Shown in pieces: positions 44,867 through 53,697 of a stretch of DNA of 64,000 nucleotides. A program made the translations under genes and the position numbers. Origin of the DNA: Phycisphaerales bacterium (GTDB lineage: Bacteria > Planctomycetota > Phycisphaerae > Phycisphaerales > UBA1924); NCBI GenBank assembly GCA_040221175.1, contig JAVJVK010000007.1, positions 62,001 to 126,000 of the forward strand, read 5' to 3'. Below the pieces are notes generated by a model. It worked only from the letters and a program-made list of their open reading frames with translations, was not told the origin of the DNA and did no database searches. The stretch's first letter is position 1; each line of letters starts with the position of its first letter.

Positions 44867-47701
44867 ATGGCCAAGAAGACCTCCAAGAAGACCACCACCA
44901 AGAAGACCTCCAGGAAGGTCGGCAAGAAGGTCACCAAGAAGACCGCCAGCCGGGCCGGTGGGGGTGGGCGTGGTCGCACCAGCCGGGGCACGGGCTACAA
45001 GGCCGGGCAGGCCAAGGGCAAGGACCTGGTCATCGTCGAGAGCCCCAGCAAGGCCAAGACCATCAATAAGTACCTGGGCGACGACTACGTCGTCCTGGCC
45101 AGCGTGGGCCACGTGCGCGACCTGCCCGAGAAGGCCGACAAGGGCGACAAGAGTCCGGTGCCCGGCGTCGACCTCGAGAAGCGCTTCACCCCAACCTACC
45201 GCGTGCTCAGCGGCAAGGAAGCGGTGATGCGCGAGCTCAAGCGGGCCGCGACCGACGCGACCAGCGAGGGCGGCAGCGTCTGGTTCGCGACCGACCTCGA
45301 TCGCGAGGGCGAGGCCATCGCCTGGCACCTCGCGCAGGAGATCGGCATCGACGCCGAGGACGCCAAGCGCGTGGTCTTCGCCGCCATCACCAAGGCCGAG
45401 ATCGCCAAGGCCTTCAACAACCCGCATCCGATCGACGTCGACAAGGTCAACGCCCAGCAGGCCCGCCGCATCCTCGACCGCATCGTGGGCTACCAGGTCT
45501 CGCCCCTGCTGTGGAAGAAGGTCACCCGAGGCCTGAGCGCCGGCCGCGTACAGAGCGTGGCCGTGCGCTTGGTGGTCGAGCGCGAGCGTGAGATCCGCGT
45601 CTTTGTTCCAGACGAATCCTGGAGCATCACCGCAAGCTTCGCCGGCACGCAAGACGCCGCCCGTTCGCTGGCCCCCCAGTGGGCCAAGCTGCTGGCGAGC
45701 AAAGACGAGAAGGGCAACCCGCCCAGCATCAAGGCCCAGAATGCATGGCTGGCCAAGCACGACGGCCTGCGCGCCGAGCTCGTCGAGGTGAACGGCGAGA
45801 AGTTCGAGATCCTCCAGAAGGGCAAGCTCGACGACGACGCCGAGGCCGCCGTCAGCGCCGAGAAGTTTAAGAAGCCCCACACCTGCGACATCACGCCCAG
45901 CGTGGTGAAGATGCTCGAGCAGGCCGGCCTGAGCGACGTCAAGACCCACGTGACCGAGGACGAAACCGGCCGCGGCCCGGCGCGCTGGCTGCGCACCATC
46001 ACCGGCACGCCCGACCCGAGCATGCCGTGGACGGTGCGCTCGATCGAAACGAAGCGCACCAGCAGCCGCCCGCCGCCGCCGTTCATCACCTCGACGCTGC
46101 AGCAGGCCGCCAGCACGCGTCTTGGCTTCGGTGCCCGCCGCACCATGAGCGCCGCCCAAGGCCTGTACGAGGGCGTCAACATCCCCGGCGAGGGACCGGT
46201 CGGCCTGATCACCTACATGCGTACCGACTCGACGCACATCGCCGGCGAAGCGCTGAGCATGGCGCGCGAGCACATCAAGAAGACCTGGGGCGACACGTAC
46301 CTCCCCGAGAAGCCCAACTTCTTCGGCAGCAGCAACAAGAGCGCGCAGGAGGCCCACGAGGCCATCCGCCCCACCAACGTCGCCTACACGCCCGACATGG
46401 TGCGCAAGAGCCTCAAGCCCGACCAGGCCAGGCTCTACGAGATCATCTGGCAGCGCTTCGTCGCCTGCCAGATGAGCAACGCGCAGTGGGACGCGACGAC
46501 GATCCTTATTTATGGTGGCAAATCGGACACACTCACCTTCAAGGCCACCGGCCGCGTGCTCGTGTTCGACGGCTTCTACAAGGTCGCCGGCGTCCCCACT
46601 TCCAGCGACGAGGCCACGCTGTCGACCATCAGGGAGCAGGAAACGCTGCACGCCTTCGGCATCGACCCGCGCCAGCGCTTCACCACGCCGCCCGCACGCT
46701 ACACCGAGGCGAGCCTCATCAAGACGCTCGAGAGCGAGGGCATCGGCCGGCCCAGCACCTACGCAAGCATCGTGCAGACGATCCAGGACCGCAAGTACGT
46801 CGAGCAGCGCGAGCGCCGCTTCTATGCGACCGACCTGGGCGAAGTCGTCACCGACAAGCTCATCGAAGCGTTCCCCCGCATCATGGACCTGGGCTACACC
46901 CGCCAGATGGAAGCCGACCTGGACAAGATCGAAGAAGAGCACCTCGACTGGATCGACATGCTCGAGAAGTTCTACGGGCCCTTCAGGGAAAGCCTCGAGC
47001 ACGCCCTGGAGAACCTCCAGCACGCCAAGGCCGAGGTGCAGCCCAGCGACTACCTCTGCCCGCGCGACGGGGCCGAGCTGGTCTATCGCTTCGGCAAGAA
47101 CGGCCGCTTCCTGAGCTGTTCCAACTACCCCGATTGCAACTACGCCTGCCCGGTGGACACGCACGGCAAGCCGCGTCCGATCGAGTACGTCGACGTACGC
47201 TGCCCCAAGACCGGCCGGCCGATGGTGCACCGCACCGGCCGCTTCGGCCCGTTCATCGCCACCGACCTGGCCGAGGGCGAGAGCCCCGAGGATGGACTCA
47301 TCCTGAACATCGACAAGAAGGGCCACATCGTGGCGCCCTCGGTCCCGCCGGTCGAGACCGACCTGCCCTGCCCCACCTGCGAAGCACCGCTCAACCTGCG
47401 CAGCGGCGCCCGCGGCCCGTGGCTGAGCTGCAGCCGCTTCCCCAAGTGCCGCGGCCGCGGCAAGTGGAGCGAGCTGGACGACAAGAAGCAGGCCGAGCTG
47501 GAGCGCAAGCTCGAAGCCCACGAGCGCGCCAACCCCACGCCCATCATCAAGCGCCTGGATGGCACGCCGCTCACCGACGCCAAGGGCAAGCCCGTCGAGC
47601 ACGCACCGACCATCGGCCAGCTCATCCTCGACGAGATGCCGAGCGATGCCGTAAGCACGCACGAGCGCCCCGTGCCCAAAGAGCACGCCAAGTCGGCCTA
47701 A
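44867..47701 (+). CDS. topA: DNA topoisomerase I with lysine-rich N-terminal tail
   Basis: The 944-residue type IA enzyme relaxes negative supercoils. After an unusual basic tail (residues 1-50, rich in KKT/KKTS and GGGGRGR) comes the Toprim domain (VIVESPSKAKTINKYL and FATDLDREGEAIAWHL), the active tyrosine in GLITYMRTDSTHIAG, and the PARYTEASLIKTLESEGIGR motif. Three C-terminal zinc-ribbon modules follow, two of them with clear CxxC pairs (CPRDGAEL...CSNYPDC and CPTCEAPL...CSRFPKC). The histone-H1-like tail is longer than usual for the family. The stop overlaps the convergent DUF5996 gene by four bases. Confidence 0.95.
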   Translation: MAKKTSKKTTTKKTSRKVGKKVTKKTASRAGGGGRGRTSRGTGYKAGQAKGKDLVIVESPSKAKTINKYLGDDYVVLASVGHVRDLPEKADKGDKSPVPGVDLEKRFTPTYRVLSGKEAVMRELKRAATDATSEGGSVWFATDLDREGEAIAWHLAQEIGIDAEDAKRVVFAAITKAEIAKAFNNPHPIDVDKVNAQQARRILDRIVGYQVSPLLWKKVTRGLSAGRVQSVAVRLVVEREREIRVFVPDESWSITASFAGTQDAARSLAPQWAKLLASKDEKGNPPSIKAQNAWLAKHDGLRAELVEVNGEKFEILQKGKLDDDAEAAVSAEKFKKPHTCDITPSVVKMLEQAGLSDVKTHVTEDETGRGPARWLRTITGTPDPSMPWTVRSIETKRTSSRPPPPFITSTLQQAASTRLGFGARRTMSAAQGLYEGVNIPGEGPVGLITYMRTDSTHIAGEALSMAREHIKKTWGDTYLPEKPNFFGSSNKSAQEAHEAIRPTNVAYTPDMVRKSLKPDQARLYEIIWQRFVACQMSNAQWDATTILIYGGKSDTLTFKATGRVLVFDGFYKVAGVPTSSDEATLSTIREQETLHAFGIDPRQRFTTPPARYTEASLIKTLESEGIGRPSTYASIVQTIQDRKYVEQRERRFYATDLGEVVTDKLIEAFPRIMDLGYTRQMEADLDKIEEEHLDWIDMLEKFYGPFRESLEHALENLQHAKAEVQPSDYLCPRDGAELVYRFGKNGRFLSCSNYPDCNYACPVDTHGKPRPIEYVDVRCPKTGRPMVHRTGRFGPFIATDLAEGESPEDGLILNIDKKGHIVAPSVPPVETDLPCPTCEAPLNLRSGARGPWLSCSRFPKCRGRGKWSELDDKKQAELERKLEAHERANPTPIIKRLDGTPLTDAKGKPVEHAPTIGQLILDEMPSDAVSTHERPVPKEHAKSA

Positions 47702-48648
47702 CGACCCGCGTGCGCCTTCCGCGCATCGGCGGGCAGGTCGCATTCGAGCGCTTCGCGGTCCCACCCAGCCAGGTCCGCCGCCGCGGCGTACGTGCTCTCG
47801 AGGAACGCCATGAGCGCCTCTTCGGGGTCCTTCGCCTCGCGCACCGCCGCGTAGGGCAGCACGAACTCACCCAGTTCGTCCGACCACGTCGCGGCCTCGG
47901 GCTGCACGCGCGCCTTCTCGAAGCCATCGGGCTTTGGGTACGCGTACGAGTAGAACACCGCGTCGGCATCGTCGTTGCCGGGCCAGAAGCCCGCGCTGCT
48001 GACCTCGTGCGAGTACGCCTCGCGCGCCACCCAATCGGGAAAGTTCGGCACGCCGCCGGGGTGCGGCGGCGCCGTCCGACCCGAAAAGCGCGTGACGGCC
48101 AGGTCGAAGCTGCCCCAGAAGAAGTGAACCGGGCTGCACTTGCCGGTAAAGCCCGCGCGGAACCGCTTGAACACGCGGTCCATCTGCACGAGCGCCCGCC
48201 AGAACCGCTCGACCGCCGCCGCGTCGTAGGGCCGCGGCGCCGTGTCCTCTTCGAACGGAATGGCGTCGGCCATCTCGCTGGGCGTCGTGTAGATGTCGAT
48301 CTCGATGCCCAGACCCTCGAGCGCATCCATCACCGCCCGATAGAATGCCGAGACGGCGCCCGGCCCAAGGCCGATCCGCCGCACCTCGCCCTCGACGGTT
48401 TCGATCACCAGATCATGGTCCACGAAGTCGAAGCGAATCTCGAAGGCGCGAACACCCTTGGACATGATCGACGTCGTCAGCCCGCGCCCGTTGACGTACA
48501 GCGGCACGTGCCAGGAGTGGTTGGTCCAGGGCGTGGGCTCCAGACGCACCTTGCCAACGACCTGCGTATACAGGTGCAGGGCCTTGGCCGTCTCGGACCA
48601 CGAGGCGTAGGAAATGTCTGGCCATACCGGGCCGGTGGTGTTCGCCAT
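47698..48648 (-). CDS. DUF5996 family protein
   Basis: The 316-residue protein matches the DUF5996 pattern from memory: SETAKALHLYTQVVGKVRL, TPWTNHSWHVPLYVNGRG, and further on SPVHFFWGSFDLAVTRFSGR with HPGGVPNFPDWVAREAYSHE and AGFWPGNDDADAVFYSYAYP. No signal peptide. Function is not established; the conserved acidic and aromatic residues suggest an enzyme. ATG 48648 follows GGGAGG. The gene is convergent with topA and 28 bp downstream of uvrC on the same strand. Confidence 0.8.
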   Translation of the reverse strand: MANTTGPVWPDISYASWSETAKALHLYTQVVGKVRLEPTPWTNHSWHVPLYVNGRGLTTSIMSKGVRAFEIRFDFVDHDLVIETVEGEVRRIGLGPGAVSAFYRAVMDALEGLGIEIDIYTTPSEMADAIPFEEDTAPRPYDAAAVERFWRALVQMDRVFKRFRAGFTGKCSPVHFFWGSFDLAVTRFSGRTAPPHPGGVPNFPDWVAREAYSHEVSSAGFWPGNDDADAVFYSYAYPKPDGFEKARVQPEAATWSDELGEFVLPYAAVREAKDPEEALMAFLESTYAAAADLAGWDREALECDLPADARKAHAGR

Positions 48649-48676
48649 GACGAATCCTCCCGTCCAACGGTAGCGC

Positions 48677-50086
48677 CTACTCCCCCACCACCTTCTTCCT
48701 TCGAAGAACATGGTGGTAGTGCCGCGCGAAACGATGCGCCTCGTCGCGAACCTGCTGGCACAAGCGCAGTCCGAAGTTCTCGCGTCCCAGCCGAATGGGC
48801 TCGCTCCGCTCCTGCACGTGGATCAGCTCTTCTTTCTTGGCCAGCGAGATCACCATGGGCGCCGGCACGTCCATCTCGCGCAAGGCCTCCATCGCCGCGT
48901 GCAACTGCCCCAGCCCGCCGTCGATCAGGATCACGTCGGGATACAGCTCGTGTCCCGCGCCCGCCTCGCGATACCTCCGCGAGATCACCTCGCGGATCGA
49001 TGCATAATCGTCGTTGCCCGTGCCCTTGATCTTGTACCGTCGATACTCGCTCTTGAACGGCCGCCCATCCACGAAGCACACCTTGCTGGCCACCGTCTCG
49101 TTGCCGCCCAGGTGCGCAATGTCGAAGCCCTCGACAACCCTCGGCGGCTCGTCGAGCCCCAGCGTCTTCTGCAGGCTGCGCATCCCCTTCTCGGGCTCGA
49201 CGTAGCCGATCTCGGTTTCGGGCTGCCAGCCATCGCGCTTGCTCGAGCGTTCCTCCAGCTTCTCGATCGCCGCGATCTGGTCGCGCAGCTCCGCCGCCCG
49301 CTCGAACTCCAGCTTCTCGCTCGCCTCGGCCATTTCCTTGCGCAGCTCGCGCAGCATCTGGCTGCGCTTGCTGCCCATGAACCGCACGAAGCGGTCCACT
49401 TGCTCGCCATAGGCCGTCAGGGTCACCTTGTCGGCGCACGGCGCTGTGCACTGGCCGATGCTGTAGAGCAGGCAGGGCCGGAAGTACTTGTTCTTCGGAT
49501 CACCCTCCACGATGTCCAGCTTGCAATCGCGGAACTTGAACACCCGCTGGGCCACCTGCACCGCTTCGCGCAGCGCCCCCGCGTTCACGAACGGGCCGAA
49601 CACCTTGGCGCCCTTCATGTACTCGGGCGTCGTGCCATCGGGCCGCACGCCCGCGGGGTTGCGCGTCACGAACACCCGCGGGAAGTCCTCGCGCTGCGTA
49701 ACGACCAGGTATGGGAACGTCTTGTCGTCGGTCAGCCGGACGTTGAACCGCGGGCGGATGTCCTTGATCAACCGGTTCTCGGTCAGCAAGGCCTCGAACT
49801 CGGTCTCGCACTCGATGAACTCGAAGTCCCGCACCACGTCGAGCATCGGGCCCTTGGCCGGCCCCAAGTCGGTGCTCGGCACGAAGTAGCTGGCCACGCG
49901 GTCGGGCAGCTTGCGGGCCTTGCCCACGTACACCACCACGTCCCTGGCGTCCTTCATCAGGTACACGCCCGGCGCCGCCGGCAGAGAGCGCGCACGCTTG
50001 AGCAGCCGCGCGAGCCGTTCGGCCCGCTCGTCGGCATCCTCCTGCTCGGTCCAGAAGTTTTCGTCACTCACTGGTTCATCGGCCAC
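48677..50086 (-). CDS. uvrC: UvrC-like excinuclease subunit without C-terminal HhH domain
   Basis: The protein (469 residues from GTG 50086) has the GIY-YIG nuclease start (PGVYLMKDARDVVVYVGKAR), the middle cysteine region FRPCLLYSIGQCTAPCADKV, a UvrB-binding UVR motif (EKLEFERAAELRDQIAAIEK), and an RNase H-like endonuclease domain with GFDIAHLGGNE, VILIDGGLGQL and RDEAHRFARHYHH. It stops directly after that domain; the usual tandem helix-hairpin-helix region of UvrC (total about 600 residues) is absent. TACAAT lies six bases before GTG 50086, so I prefer this start. GTG 50131, overlapping the upstream stop, is the alternative. Confidence 0.88.
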   Translation of the reverse strand: MADEPVSDENFWTEQEDADERAERLARLLKRARSLPAAPGVYLMKDARDVVVYVGKARKLPDRVASYFVPSTDLGPAKGPMLDVVRDFEFIECETEFEALLTENRLIKDIRPRFNVRLTDDKTFPYLVVTQREDFPRVFVTRNPAGVRPDGTTPEYMKGAKVFGPFVNAGALREAVQVAQRVFKFRDCKLDIVEGDPKNKYFRPCLLYSIGQCTAPCADKVTLTAYGEQVDRFVRFMGSKRSQMLRELRKEMAEASEKLEFERAAELRDQIAAIEKLEERSSKRDGWQPETEIGYVEPEKGMRSLQKTLGLDEPPRVVEGFDIAHLGGNETVASKVCFVDGRPFKSEYRRYKIKGTGNDDYASIREVISRRYREAGAGHELYPDVILIDGGLGQLHAAMEALREMDVPAPMVISLAKKEELIHVQERSEPIRLGRENFGLRLCQQVRDEAHRFARHYHHVLRRKKVVGE

Positions 50087-50092
50087 GGCTCG

Positions 50093-50098
50093 ATTGTA
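50093..50098 (-). promoter_or_regulatory. Probable -10 box for leaderless uvrC transcript
   Basis: Read on the minus strand, TACAAT is followed by CGAGCC and GTG 50086. Confidence 0.55.
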
Positions 50099-50127
50099 CG
50101 ACCGCCGCTTGACGCACTCACCGGAAA

Positions 50128-50646
50128 TCACCCGCCCGGCCGAACCCCGCGCATCGAGGTATCCCGAGTGCCCGTCGTTGCCGCTTCGGCCTCGGCCGAT
50201 ATCGCGCGCTCCTGCTCCTGACGCTGCACCATGGCCGCGGGATTCAGCGTCCCTTCGCGCTCGGCCCGGGCCCGCTCGGCGGCGGCTCGCAGCTGGGCGT
50301 CACGCTCCAGGTCCGCCGCCGTCAGCCCCGTGCCGCGGAACATCCCGAAGCCAAAGACCAGCACCAGCACGACCACGAGCACCAGCCCCGCGCCGGCCCC
50401 GAAGGCGCCCAGCACCAGCTTCGGACTCATCGAGCCACCCTCGAACTGCTCACGCCACGCCACCACGCGCTCGCCCACGCGCTCCCGCAACGGCGGCCTG
50501 TCTCCGGTGCGTTGGAACCTCTCGAACAGCCCGCCGGTGGCCATGCGGTTGCTGAGCCGTCGCCGCGCCTCACCGCCCGCATTGATCGCGCCATCGATCC
50601 TGCGACCAACCTCCGCGAAGCTGTCTTCGAACTCACGCCTGCCCAT
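50128..50646 (-). CDS. Small single-pass membrane protein
   Basis: The 172-residue protein has an N-terminal charged helical region (GRREFEDSFAEVGRRIDGAI), one strong transmembrane helix (LVLVVVLVLVFGFGMF, about residues 92-107) and a charged C-terminal region (ERDAQLRAAAERARAEREG). ATG 50646 is preceded by GGAGGG. It lies upstream of uvrC on the same strand with overlapping stop/start bases, so it may be cotranscribed. No recognised domain; the function is unknown. Confidence 0.6.
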   Translation of the reverse strand: MGRREFEDSFAEVGRRIDGAINAGGEARRRLSNRMATGGLFERFQRTGDRPPLRERVGERVVAWREQFEGGSMSPKLVLGAFGAGAGLVLVVVLVLVFGFGMFRGTGLTAADLERDAQLRAAAERARAEREGTLNPAAMVQRQEQERAISAEAEAATTGTRDTSMRGVRPGG

Positions 50647-50732
50647 AGGGCCCTCCAGCCACTGCCACTCCATTGTATCGGAAGTCGGCGAGAAACGAAA
50701 CACCATTCGCACGACCGGAAATGTTTCGAACG

Positions 50733-50738
50733 TACACT
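50733..50738 (+). promoter_or_regulatory. Probable -10 box for leaderless transcript
   Basis: TACACT is followed by five bases and then ATG 50744; no ribosome site. Confidence 0.45.
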
Positions 50739-50743
50739 GGCCG

Positions 50744-51625
50744 ATGCACTGGGTCGCGCCCGAGCACGAAGGCCACATGCCCCCAGGCCTCGCCTGCATC
50801 GACTGTCGCTACGACCTGGGCGGGCTCGCCTGGGGCACGCGGTGCCCCGAGTGCGGATTCCCGGCTCCCGCGGCGTGGCCAACCAGCGCCCTCGGCGAAG
50901 CCCACCCGGCCTTCATCGCCCACCTGCACGACCGCTTCCGCGACCTCTGGCACGTCGACGCGTGCCTCGCCTTCGGCCTGCTGCTGCTTGCTCTGGTCGT
51001 ACTCCTGGAGGCGTTGCTTCCCACCAGTCCTGCCAGTGGCGTGCTCGCGCTCGTTGGCGCGGTCTGCCTCGTCGCCAGCAGCGTCTACGGCTGCATCGCG
51101 CTGGCCCGCCTGTCGACCAGCCATCGCAACGCACGCATGGACCTCGATCTGCCGCATCGCAAGGCAATCCTCTGGTCGTTCGTGTTCACCGTGGCGCCGC
51201 TTGGTATGCTCGTGCTGTCCGTGTTCTTTGCGTTCATCATGCTCGCGGGCACGTGGTGCATCGTCGTCCCTGCGATGCTGACCTCCGCGATTGCCGCCAT
51301 CTGCCTGCTCGTCAACACCGCCGACCACGCCTCGACCACCATCGAACGCACGGGCAACAGCCCTCGCTGGACCCGAGCCGAGCTTGCCGCGGCCGTCGCC
51401 ACGGCATGCTGGCCCATCGCGATCCTCATGTTGTGGGCCTACCTCGGCGGCGCGGGTGTTGCCATCTCGGTCCTTTTGCTCGTCGCCATGCTCTGCGTCA
51501 CCCACGCCCTGCGCATGCGCCACGCACAAGAGGTGGTGCGCCTGACGCTCCGCCAGCGTCGCCAACAGCTCGCCCGATTCACCGCTACTTCGGAAGATCC
51601 ACCCCTCGCATCCCCCCGTTCGTAG
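50744..51625 (+). CDS. Polytopic membrane protein with N-terminal zinc ribbon
   Basis: The 293-residue product has an N-terminal ribbon (CIDCRYDLGGLAWGTRCPEC, residues 17-36) followed by about six membrane helices (for example CLAFGLLLLALVVLLEALLP and LWSFVFTVAPLGMLVLSVFF). The ribbon resembles those of the proteins at 42803 and 56903. ATG 50744 is supported by TACACT five bases upstream. Its last 41 bases overlap the convergent pilin-like gene. Function unknown; this ribbon family may be a sensor or assembly factor. Confidence 0.65.
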   Translation: MHWVAPEHEGHMPPGLACIDCRYDLGGLAWGTRCPECGFPAPAAWPTSALGEAHPAFIAHLHDRFRDLWHVDACLAFGLLLLALVVLLEALLPTSPASGVLALVGAVCLVASSVYGCIALARLSTSHRNARMDLDLPHRKAILWSFVFTVAPLGMLVLSVFFAFIMLAGTWCIVVPAMLTSAIAAICLLVNTADHASTTIERTGNSPRWTRAELAAAVATACWPIAILMLWAYLGGAGVAISVLLLVAMLCVTHALRMRHAQEVVRLTLRQRRQQLARFTATSEDPPLASPRS

Positions 51626-52565
51626 CCCAGAAGTACAGCGGGAACTCGCCGTCGGTGCCGGCCACGCCGCCCAATGCGTCCAGGCCGCTGGGCCGCCGGC
51701 TGGGGTAGAGCGGCATCAGGTCGCTCGGCTGGATGCGCCCGCCGGGGAGGAACTCGTCTCTGTCCGCCGCCGCGTCGCCGATCTTGCGCATGTCGGCCTG
51801 TCGCACGCTGCCGTCGCCCGTCGCGACGTGGGGCCTGGCCTCCGGATTGCACCAACTGGGCGCCATCTTCTGCCGCGTTGCGCCGCTGCCGGAGATCGCC
51901 ACTCGGTTGTTCTTCGCAAAGTCGGCGCGCTCCCAGAGCAGCACCTTGTCGGCAGGCTGGGCCATGCTGGCCGCCGACGTCGGCGCGAGGCTGCCCGGAC
52001 CCATCGCCGCCCGCGCACCCGCGCCGAATCGGCTCGGCGCCGTCCACATCGTCGGGCTCATGTAATAGCTCGAGGGATACAGGTACAGCCCGTTGAGGCT
52101 GTCCTGCAACGACCGGTACTGCGCCAGTTGATCGAGTGCGAGCCGGTCGGCCGGCGAAAACTGCACCTCGGTGTCTCTTCCGCCCTGCGCGTTCCAATCG
52201 CTCAGCCACGAGTACCAGTACACGCCGAAGAACTCGGTGCTCCACTGCGGGGCCGAGGGCACCTCGAAGTTCCAGATCGGCTCGTCCTGCGAGGGATGGA
52301 GCGCATCGCTCCACACCGAACCGGGCACGCGCCGCCGCCGGGCGTCGGTCTCGGGGTCAAAGGGCGTGGGGAAGAACCGCTGCTCGTGCTCGTACAGCAT
52401 CAGCAACTGCGACAGGCTGCGCAGGTTGGCCACGCCCACGGTCGAACGGGCCGTCAGCCGGGCCCCCGCCAATGCCGGGATCAGGATGCCCATCAGCACG
52501 CCGATGATCGAAATGACCACCAGAAGCTCGATCAGCGTAAAACCGCGTAACCTGCTCGAAGCCAT
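51585..52565 (-). CDS. Type II secretion/pilin-like protein (DUF1559-like prepilin)
   Basis: The 326-residue protein has a class III prepilin leader: MASSRLRG followed by FTLIELLVVISIIGVLMGIL, where cleavage after Gly and N-methylation of Phe are expected. The rest is an extracellular region with WYSWLSDWN, YYMSPTMWTAPSRFG, a LLWERADFAKNN segment and a small C-terminal GDG/GGR motif, matching the abundant planctomycete pseudopilin class. ATG 52565 follows AAGGGGG. Its end overlaps the convergent membrane gene by 41 bases. Confidence 0.85.
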   Translation of the reverse strand: MASSRLRGFTLIELLVVISIIGVLMGILIPALAGARLTARSTVGVANLRSLSQLLMLYEHEQRFFPTPFDPETDARRRRVPGSVWSDALHPSQDEPIWNFEVPSAPQWSTEFFGVYWYSWLSDWNAQGGRDTEVQFSPADRLALDQLAQYRSLQDSLNGLYLYPSSYYMSPTMWTAPSRFGAGARAAMGPGSLAPTSAASMAQPADKVLLWERADFAKNNRVAISGSGATRQKMAPSWCNPEARPHVATGDGSVRQADMRKIGDAAADRDEFLPGGRIQPSDLMPLYPSRRPSGLDALGGVAGTDGEFPLYFWATNGGMRGVDLPK

Positions 52566-52673
52566 CAGGCCCCCTTCGCCATCCCCGTGCCAGTGCTGGT
52601 TCCCCACACCGTACTACGCCCTGCCAGCCCCGAAGTTGCATGCCGGTTTCCCGGCTGCCCGGCCGGCCGTCTA

Positions 52674-52701
52674 TTGAGACTCCGTCTCAACACGATACGA
52701 T
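52674..52701 (+). promoter_or_regulatory. Fur-type palindrome overlapping a promoter
   Basis: TTGAGACTCCGTCTCAA (52674-52690) is a perfect palindrome with 7-bp arms, similar in layout to the 7-1-7 Fur box (TGAGAAT-N-ATTCTCA). It contains the -35 (TTGAGA, 52674-52679); the -10 TACGAT lies at 52696-52701 after a 16-bp spacer. Iron-responsive repression of the downstream transporter operon is inferred. Confidence 0.7.
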
Positions 52702-52737
52702 CTCGCTCACCGCCACGTCACACCTTCAGGAGCCTCG

Positions 52738-53697
52738 ATGCCCATGCCCGCAAGTGCCCGTTTTGCCGCGTGTTGTGCCGCCGCCACCCTCGCCCTGCTT
52801 TCCGCGTGCGAGGAGCAGGCCCCGACCTCGCCACCGCACGCGTCGACCACCACGACCGAACTCGCCCCGGAACAGCCGGCAAGCGAGACCGCCACGAGCG
52901 AAACGCCCCGCGTGGCCGCCCTGCTGCCCTTCGCCGCCGACCAGCTCATCGCCCTGGGCGTCCAGCCCGTGCTCGTGCCGTCGCTTCCGGGCGGCCAGCC
53001 CGAGGCCTGGCAGGGCATCGAGGCGGGCGCCCTGGACCACTCGGTGGGACCCAACATCGAGCAGCTCATCGCCGCCGACGCCGACGTCATCATCATGAGC
53101 GCCGTCTACAGCCAGTTCGTCCCCCAGATCGAGGACTCGACCGAAGCGCAGGTCATCACCATGGACGCCGACACGCTCGAAGACGTCTCGGCCCACACGC
53201 GCACCATCGGCGAACTCGTGGGCAAGCCTGACCAGGCCGACGCATGGATCGCCGACTTCAACGCGCAGCTGGCCGCCACCGAGCCAATCGATTCAGCCGG
53301 CGACCCCATCAGTGTGCTGGCGGTGTTCGGCACGCCACAGTCCTTTTATGCATTTCTTCCCGACAGCTATCTGGGCGATCTGGTCGAGACGGCCGGCGGG
53401 CGACTTATCACCAGCGACCTGCCCGCGCATCGTTTCTATCGCGGCCTGGCTCCGTTGAGCATGGAAGCCGTCGTTCAGAAGGATCCTGACGTCATCCTCG
53501 TCGTGTTCCACGGACCCGAGCGCGCCGCCCGCGCGCTCTTCGCCCGTGACCCCCTGTGGGGGCAACTGACCGCCATCAAGGACGACCACATCGCCTTCCT
53601 GGGCGAAGACCTCTTCGCGATGCGATCGGGCTCGCAGGCCGTCACCGCACTGGAAGACGTCCGCGCCGCCATCGAGCGAGCCAAGCCCACCCAATGA
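52738..53697 (+). CDS. Siderophore/iron ABC transporter substrate-binding lipoprotein
   Basis: The 319-residue product has a lipobox (TLALLSAC, residues 17-24) and a Thr/Pro/Glu-rich linker, then a class III binding-protein fold (RVAALLPFAADQLIALGVQP, ADADVIIMSAVYSQFVPQIE, VVQKDPDVILVVFHGPE). This matches FepB/BtuF-type receptors that deliver ferric chelates or cobalamin to a FecCD permease. ATG 52738 follows AGGAG. The Fur-type operator suggests iron rather than B12. It overlaps the permease start by ATGA. Confidence 0.85.
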   Translation: MPMPASARFAACCAAATLALLSACEEQAPTSPPHASTTTTELAPEQPASETATSETPRVAALLPFAADQLIALGVQPVLVPSLPGGQPEAWQGIEAGALDHSVGPNIEQLIAADADVIIMSAVYSQFVPQIEDSTEAQVITMDADTLEDVSAHTRTIGELVGKPDQADAWIADFNAQLAATEPIDSAGDPISVLAVFGTPQSFYAFLPDSYLGDLVETAGGRLITSDLPAHRFYRGLAPLSMEAVVQKDPDVILVVFHGPERAARALFARDPLWGQLTAIKDDHIAFLGEDLFAMRSGSQAVTALEDVRAAIERAKPTQ

